From Lytechinus pictus (Eukaryota; Echinodermata; Echinoidea; Temnopleuroida; Toxopneustidae): DNA of 64,000 nucleotides. Both the position numbers and the translations under genes were made by a program. Below, one piece after another: positions 31,401-40,400 of this stretch (positions within the stretch are counted from its first letter, which is position 1; each line of letters begins with the position of its first letter). The notes beneath the pieces were generated by a model, which saw only the letters and a program-made list of their open reading frames with translations, was not told where the DNA came from and searched no databases. The DNA is taken from NCBI RefSeq assembly GCF_037042905.1, contig NC_087254.1, forward strand, positions 14,307,103-14,371,102. Reading direction: 5' to 3'.

Positions 31401-34400
31401 GACTGGAGTTAAATATAATTAAATTGATCACATAAATTTCAAGCATGTACATGTATATGATTCATTGAATACAGAGGTACTGTCCATTTCAATTTAAATG
31501 TAAATAAAGTCATAATAATGCACCTTGGATTCATTTATTTCTAGAGAGAGATGGATGGCACTTTGAAAATGCTCACTATGATTGTTATAATCTAATCATT
31601 TTCACTATGCTTATTATTACTATTAGTAGTTTTATTTCTATTATTATTATCATTACATAATAAATCATTGAAGGCTAATTATCAATATTATTTAACATCA
31701 TTCATTGTCATCATTATCATCATCATCATTGTTTGCAAGTCACTTGCATTATGACACCCATTACATGTATCTGAATCATTATCTTGTACAAGCACATTTT
31801 TGTTCTCTGTAAAGGTACGTATGCTTCTCACAATGTGTGGGAATTCATTGAAAAGATTCTGCTTATTCTTTTACATAAAGTAACAAAGCTTTATTGTGTG
31901 TGCGTGATGATACATGTAATTCCTTGTTGGAATATGGAACACTAAATACATGTACATGGGAATTGTGCAGGTTTTATTAAAATTTTCTGCTTTATTTACA
32001 TTCTTGATGATTCTGAGTACAATGTTGATTGACCCTCCCTTTTCTGTTTAAACTTTATGTATCCTGCTAAAACCATAGGCCCATATTCTGAAGTCGGGTT
32101 TAACTTAGGCCATGGTCTAACTCTGTGCTAAAATTATGGAAAGCCAAAAGTGTCGAAGTGTTTATTAAGTTGTATGTTTCTTATGTTTACTGTGCTCTTA
32201 TTCATCGATGGTGAAGACAATCATCTATCTGTACTTCCTGGACAATTATGAATGATTTGAGAGCCAAATGAGCTGAAATATGATATCTCTACTGTTAGTG
32301 ATTTATGTAACAATTGGCTATCCATACTTAAACCACAACTTTAAACCAGTGTTTAAGTTAAACCCGACTTCAGAATATGGGCCATAGAGTATAGGAATGC
32401 TATATAAAGTAGACTTGTTACTGATGAGAGATATTTATTTACTTGCAGTGCTTCAGGTCGATAAGGCTGATAAAGGAAAGCATCTCTTAAAGAACTTAGC
32501 AGCAAGCAGAAAGGTGAATATCCAGCCTTGGCAATTCAATTGTTTTTGTGATCTCGAGAAAAAAACAAGAAAGCAAAACAAAAAGAGGGTGGTGAAAGTT
32601 TGAATGATAAGAAAGTTCTGATAATTAAAAAATTAGAATTGTATTTTTATCAAAACTGACGGAATGGATGAATTATTGTAGCAAATTTGTGGGATGTTTC
32701 TTCTTTTTGTTTTTAATTTCTTGATTTCTCCTTTATAATAACACCTTTTTTACTGGGCCAAAATTAAAGCAAAAACAGTGGTATTTAGGTGGCACGTTGT
32801 TACAGCCTCAAAAATGAAAATGTAAATTTGAGTAAAAAAAAAAAAGAAAAATAATAACACTCAAGTGCTTTTGTGTATTAGAGCAAAACAAAAAGTTACT
32901 TTAAGTTCTACCCTGCATTGCAATGCAGCAGTCATAAAGCTAATTAAAAATTCTTACAAGAACAAGTCATAACATTCTTATTTATTTGTTCATATTTTTT
33001 TCCCTATCCACCTCTCACATGATAATCAGTTGTCAGGACTAGTGACTACTTTTAGATTTTTTAAACGAGAAAAAAATGTATGTTTTCATATTTTCTTGTT
33101 ACGTTTGTTTTGTTTTTGTTATAGCAACAAAAAGAAAAGACTGGAACAAAGCCCAGATTAGTCGAGGTAAGAAAATATGTCATCCAAGTATGTATGATCC
33201 ATGAATATTATTATTTAGCTTTTTGATCAAAGCAGGGGACCATAACTTAAAGCTTAGCAATCATCGTAGAACATGTTTTTTATGATTGATTGCATTGACT
33301 ACAATTTAACCATAAAAATCAAGCTTATGCTCAATTGCGAAAACCTTTATGTTGCGGGACCAAAATAATGGTCAGAGGCCCAAAAACACCAGATTACTGG
33401 TACATGAATGAAATGTCAAATGATGTCCCATATATATGTAGATGTTTTCATGGGCCCGTATTCTGAAGTCAGGTTTAACTTAGACCATGGTCTAAAGTCT
33501 GTGCTAAAATTATGGGAGCCAAAATTTCTAACATTCTGTTTATATTGTATATTTCTTATGTTTACTATGTTGTTTCCTTATGCTTTCATATTGATGAAAA
33601 ATACTTCAAAATACTTCAGTTATCATCATAGATTCCCAGACAATTTGGGTGTCATATGAGTTAATAAATTGGATGTGTACTGTTAGGGATTTGTGCCCCA
33701 ATCGGCTCTCCATAGTTAAACCACAACTTTAAATCATTGTTTAATTTAAACCCGAGTTCAGAATACGGGCCATGGAGTATGAGAACTTTTAATAATTTGA
33801 ATGCCAATTAGCCTATATTGGTATCCCTACTCCTCATAACCTTCAATAGTGTGGTTGTGATTCCTGAAGCCTGTTTCACAAAATCTAATGCAAGTACCAT
33901 AGGCCTATGCCTGTTTCTGATTGGTAGAAAATCATGTTGCTTTTTATTTTCAGAGTTTCGTTTGATTTTTAGAGTTTTACGTTTGATTGCTCTTTCTACT
34001 ATAAAGGCCGCTCGTTTACCAAAGCTGGCAATGGGATAAGAAGTTAAATTGTAGGAAAAAAAACTTCTCCTTTCCCAAGTATTTTATTTTATTCATTTAT
34101 TTATCAATTTATTTATTTTTTTATTTTTTATTATTTATTTATTCATTTATTAGAGATATTTATACAAAATAAAAAGATCATCTGAATTGCTATTTTACAT
34201 CGATGTCCTGATTTAAAAAGAATAAAAAACACATGAAATTACAGCATATATAATACAAAAATGAATATTGAAAAAATGCAGTATATACATTCAAATAATG
34301 AAATGCCTATTCAGCACTCTATGAGCCTCCACAACAACCGCATCTCGGGCAGCCGAATCTCTAAATTCAAATTTCAATTTATAGAAAATAAACACCCCCA

Positions 34401-37400
34401 AGAGCAGTCACTACACAAGCACCCGCAGCACCAAATCAGTGCCCCATCCTCCAGAGTGTCTGACACTAGATAAATACACAATGTTTGAAAATATATCAAT
34501 AACCAGGCTATTGAAATGTTTTGATTGCTTCCGTTGTAGCTTCATCAGTACCCAGGTTATGAATCGGATCGCCTCACACAGCTTCCCGAGGTCCCCGGTA
34601 TAGTCATACTCAAGACTGTTACCAAAGCTCAATTAGATCTGGAAAAGAAACCTCATTATAAGATTGAATTCAAGAGACTATTTCATTCCAAGATGTCTGA
34701 AGCCATATTATTGGTAAGCAATTGTGGGGAGAGGGTTTTTCCTTTTCTGTAGATTTCTTAGTTTTCTTTGATTACACATATTCTTGGACCATATTTTTAT
34801 CTCCTGTAGATTTCTTAGATTTCTTTGATTACACATATTCTTGGACCACTATTTTTATCTTCTGTAGATTTCTTAGATTTCTTTGATTACCATATTTTTA
34901 TCTCCTGTAGATTCCTTATATTTCTTTGATTACACATATTCTTGGACCACTATTTTTATCTTCTGTAGATTTCTTAGATTTCTATGATTACACATATTCT
35001 TCGTCCACTTTTTTTAAATCTTCTATAGATTTCATAGATTTCTTTTATTTCACATATATTCTTGGACCACTATTTTTATCTCCTGTAGATTTCTTAGATT
35101 ACTTTGATTACACATATTCTTGGACCACTGTTTTTATCTTCTGTAGATTTCTTTGATTACACATATTCTTGGACCACTATTTTTATCTTTTGTAGATTTC
35201 TTTGATTACGCATTATTCTTGGACCACTATTTTTATCTTCTGTAGATTTCTTTGATTTCTTTGATTACGCATATTCTTGGACCACTATTTTTATCTATCA
35301 TTAAAGAAAATCTGTGCTGTTGATTGTGTGCATTATCATTTCTGTCAATAATTTGTATTTCACAACATTTTTTTCTGCAGGATACATTTTGGTATTTCTT
35401 CCTGCATCGATACCATCCAAGTAGAAAAGTTCAGAGTAGACTCTTCAACCGTATCTCATACAACTATGTGAAGTTGCTCCTCTCAGCCAAGCAACCCAAG
35501 TATAGAGACGTCTTTTTCAAGGTTAGTGGTCTTTTTTTTGTAGGTGCAGAATCAATGCACAGAAACTGGTTATTTCCATGTTACACATATTAGAGAACTT
35601 AGCGGTCAGCAAGGTATTAAAAGCACTAACATCTAGTAAATACAGCTGAGTTTGATCATTAGCATTAAAACCCCCCATTCAACAGAGATCTTTCAACTGT
35701 CTTTCAATTAACTTTCAAGGATCTCTAATGTCTACATAGTACCTTAAAGGGATGGTCCAGGCTAGAATATTTATATCTTAATAAATAGAGAAAAATTAAG
35801 AGAGCAAAATGCTGAAAATATGATCAAAATCGGATAACAAATAAAAAAGTTATTCAATTTTAAATATTTGCATTTTTCCGGTGAAACAGTTCTAGGCATG
35901 TCTTTATGAATATTCATTAGGTGGACTGATGATGTCATATCCCCACTTTATCTTTTGTATTTTATTACATAAAATTAGGTTTATTCACAAATTTTATACC
36001 AAAAACAAAAAAAATTGGATTGACAACTGATTAAGAGCTTTAATTAGTTATTTATTGCCGCAACTTATTTCATCATAACGGAGACACATCATTTACACAT
36101 GTATGAAAAAATGAAACATTTATGATTTCATGCAATAACATAAGAAAAAGTGGGGATATGACATCATCAGCCCACCTTATGAATATTCATGACGATGTGC
36201 ACATAACTGTTTTCACAAAATATTGATAAACTTTCAAATTGAATAACTTTGTTATTTGTTATCCGATTTTGATGAAATTTTCAGCATTTTGCTCTGTGAA
36301 TTTTACTCTATTTATTTAGATATAGATATTTTCAGCCTGGACCATCCCTTTAAATCCCCATCATGGAATGGGGGCCTTACCAATGGAAAGTAAAAGGATA
36401 AATCCTTGCTAAATAGCAGATATACTATATGAAAGACCTTTGAAATACTGTTGAAAGACCAGTAGTCTGACTTCAGCAAGACAAGAAATATCAGTCAGTC
36501 CTTTTAGAGTTCTCTGAGCAGGAGGGGGGGGGGGGGGAGGGTGGGGTCTTGGTCAGTATTTCAGAGTTCTTTCAGTGGTTTCTGGTAGTCTTTCAAAGAT
36601 TTGTCAGTGTTTTCTCAGTAGTCTTGTTGCTGTATAAATTTTCAGATGTCTTCAAGGTCCTATTGTGATATTTCCTGCATTTAAAAAAAATTCTTTCAGG
36701 GGTTTACAGAGCCAGTCCACATAAACCACAAATTTAGTGACCTTGTAGGCTCACCTGCTGAAAGACCTTGCCAATTCTTGGTCTTTCAAAGGTCTCTGGT
36801 CAGTGGAATGGGCCTTCCTTGTGACACCCTCAAAGCGGTCAGTAGTAAAAAATTAGATGAAAGATTTGATAGGATTATTTTACATACATCACAAGAAGAT
36901 CTCTAGTTTTGCAATTTTTTTTACAAATCTAGACGAAGGATGTCGTTTTGCATATTTATCTGTAATTTCGAAATTTCATCTGAATCACTTAATGTTCTTC
37001 CATCAGTCCTATTCTGACATCCTAGCCCAAGCAGTGTATGCCTCGTACTGTGCAGCCTTCCCTAACTCATGGAGGCAGTTTGATGACAGCTTTAAAGAAG
37101 ACCTTTGTGGACTTACATCAGAGTGGGTAGTTGGGACTAAGCAAGCTCCCAGGAGATGGGCCGCATGGAACTTTGACGACCTTGAGCCTCACGATATGAA
37201 GAAAGATGATTTTAGTAAAAAGGATAAGAAGAAAGGTAAACATAGTATACAAATATACAATGACACTCGAGGATCTGGCTAAAACTATTCGCATCGAAGG
37301 AACATCACATAGTACTATTCTCCCGAGGGCCATCGGCCCGAGGGAGAATAGTACTATGTGATGTTCCTGAGTGCGAATAGTTTTAGCCTGTTCCGAGAAT

Positions 37401-40400
37401 GGTCATTGTATATTTGTTTTATATCCCTTCCACTCATATATATTCTTCATCCGATATTCTTCGTTGATACCCAACTTTTACAGCAAAATGATGTTTAACA
37501 AGTCGATATAGAACAATTGTTGAGAAAATAATAAGCCTTGCCGTATGGATCGTCTGTTCAGCGAGCGCACCTGGTTAGTGCAGCTCGCCGAAAGTTTCCC
37601 GTGGCATGCAGTGGAGAGTACCGTTGGGCATGCCATAGCAGCGCTTTGCTCGCGTCGCACAGCTCGCGAAACGAGGTAGGGGGGTCAAAAAATGTATAGT
37701 TCACTTTTTCCCTAGGGAAAAAATGGACTATGCGTGACGTCGGCAAGGAAATTTAACTTTTTCATGGCAAACGTTTTTCGTAGTAAAACTATTCCTTTTC
37801 TCCTTGTGTACACTCTCAATACAACAATCTTAAGTAAGGGATATAATATATCATATGGGGGGAGGAGGATTGTACATTGACATCACAAAATTGTATTTTT
37901 TTTTCCCTTATATGTTTTAAGTCATTCATTATGCTTCATTATGTTAATTTATGCAAGAATTGTAATTTCTTGTCCAATGTCCAGGTACAAAGTTAGGTAG
38001 AACCTTACAACTGATAAATTTTTTTTGTCTCCAAGGTTGGGAGGAGTTGTTAGAACTCCCCTCCCAACCATTATAGTATTGAGTCCTTTTACTGTAATGA
38101 TTCATTGTATGTCTGACAAAATGGCAAATCATTAGCCAAAATGTATGGGTAGTATTCTGATAGCAATGGTTTAGACTAGTTAATCCTGGGACAACTTAGA
38201 CCACACTTTTATGGAGTGCCGGTTTTCAACTTATTCATCAATTAAAAATCATTCTTATTCTGCTGCAAAAAAATTGTGGGAAAAAAAATGAATGGTGAAA
38301 TTGGAAGAATAAAAAAATAAAAGAAATATCATGACTTTCAATGAATTCATTGGTACATTATAATTGCCATGAATATGTAAGAAATGTTATGAAGTCAGCA
38401 TTCCATAGAAGTGTGATTTAAAATTCTAGTTTATTTCCCATAGACTCGTGTGTCAAAGTGGCACTTAAAGGGGAATGAAACCTTTGGAATAAGTAGGCAT
38501 GTGTCGAAACAGAAAAATCAAAGAATAAGAACAAAGAAAGTTTGTGAAAAATCGGACAAAGAATGAGAAAGTTATAAGCATTTGAATATTGCAATCACTA
38601 ATGCTATGGAGATCATCCCATTGGCAATGCGACAAGGATGTGTGATGTCACATGTGAACAACTTTCCCTTTGATGGACTATAAAATACCCTCAAAATGTC
38701 TCTTCCTGCTTTTTCTTGTGGTGATACAAACTCTTTATCCATGATGTATTCTTTAAAAATCTGTATTACATACCCTCCTGTAGAAAGAACACATGATCTA
38801 CTGATAGATGTAATAAAAGAGGCAATTTGAGTGAAATATATACTAAAGTAATGGGGAGAGTTTTTCACAAGTGACATCACACATCTTTGTCGCATTGCCA
38901 ATTTGAGGATCTCCATAGCATTAGTGATCGCAATATTCAAATGCTTATAACTTTTTCATTATTTGTCCGATTTTTCTCAAACTTTCGTTGATCTGTTTCT
39001 TTGATTTTTCTGTTTTCACACAAGCTATCTTGTTCCAAAGGTTTCATTCTCCTTTTAAAAAAAATCATAAAAAATATGGATGAAATTCGAAATTGAATGT
39101 TTACTACCAATGGATAGGATATATGTCTTACATTCCATATCTGACCAGAAAAGGCTACCTCGACTGGCTCATTTTAAAAATAAATCAGCATTTATGAAAA
39201 CTACAACGGACAGGATCAAATTCATCACTTGAGACAGTAAAATGGCCCTAATTCTTCGGCTGGAGTAAAAAAAATAGTTCCAAAGTGGTGATATATCTTC
39301 CCAATTTGGAAAAAGGAAGTTCAGTACTTACCCTCCCTAGAATCAGTGTTAGATTGTCAATCATATTCATTCATTTTGTCAATCAGCAGTATCAAATTCA
39401 AAAATTGAGAATGGGTTGGCTCGAATTAATATCTTTTGCCTGCCAGTTGTAATTAGGCCCGTGTAACCTTTAGACTAGGGCTAAACCTAAGGTTAATTAT
39501 CAGAATACTACCCTATGGCCCGTATTCTGAAGTCGGGTTTAACTTAAACTCAGGTTTAAAGTTGTGGTTTAAGTATGGGAAGCCAATTGTTACATAAATC
39601 ACTAACAGTAGAGATATACTTCAGCTCATTTGGCTCTCAAATCATTCATAATTGTCTAGGAAGTATAAAAAGATTATTGGCTTCACCATCGATGAATCAG
39701 GAAAGAGCACAGTAAACATAAGAAACATACAACTTAATAACAAATTTGATACTTTTGGCTTCCCATACTTAAACCACAACTTTAAACCTGAGTTTAACTT
39801 AAACCCAACTTCAGAATACGGGCCTATGTAAATTGCGCCCTCGTTGTGATATCACACATTCCAGTCCTGAGAGATTGGTTGTTACTTTATCCTTATTTTC
39901 TCTTTGTCTCAATATGTTGTTTTGATAGATTGTACATTGTAAATATAGAATTCAGTAGTGTTGTAACAAATTCATTGCAATATCTTCTTCTGCAGGTGGT
40001 ATACTAAACTTTGAGTCAAGTTCATCAAACTCTAGTCAGAGCTTAGCGGATATAGGAGGTAACCGCTCCACCATCGCAGACGACGAGGGCAGTCTTATTT
40101 CAGCTGTTGCTGACGCCCAGAGTATCAGCTCTATATCGTCATATCAACCTAAAGACAAATGTAAAAAACAAAACAGTAGGACTGACTTGACAAAGAATAC
40201 CAGTAAACCTCCATTGCAAACCATCAGTGAAATATCGGTAGAACAGTCTAGTGTGGACTTGATGCATGATGGGAAAGGGGGCGGGACAGGAGGAGGAGGA
40301 AAGGAGATGAAGGGAAAGACATGTTTGTCAAAGAAGAAAGACGTTGCGTCTATAATATCTAAGAAGAGTGATTCAAAGACTAGGGTCGGAGGGAAGTCAT

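Larger units (their letters stand above)
38147..39513. mobile_element. 1.37-kb element with GGGTAGTATTCTGATA ends and TAT duplication
   Basis: GGGTAGTATTCTGATA at the left and TATCAGAATACTACCC at the right (one base different), TAT on both sides. It contains the TTAA-flanked MITE at 38465-39058 and the dispersed repeat copy 2 at 39070-39400, so it is a composite. It lies inside an intron of the FAM227-like gene. Confidence 0.7.

Noticed and set aside
34926..35156. 76-codon plus ORF with repeated VDFLDF phrases
   Set aside because: Translation of the intronic minisatellite.
37540..37680. CpG-island-like GC-rich patch as a promoter
   Set aside because: It lies within an intron next to a hairpin element and looks like transposon sequence; no start or donor follows.
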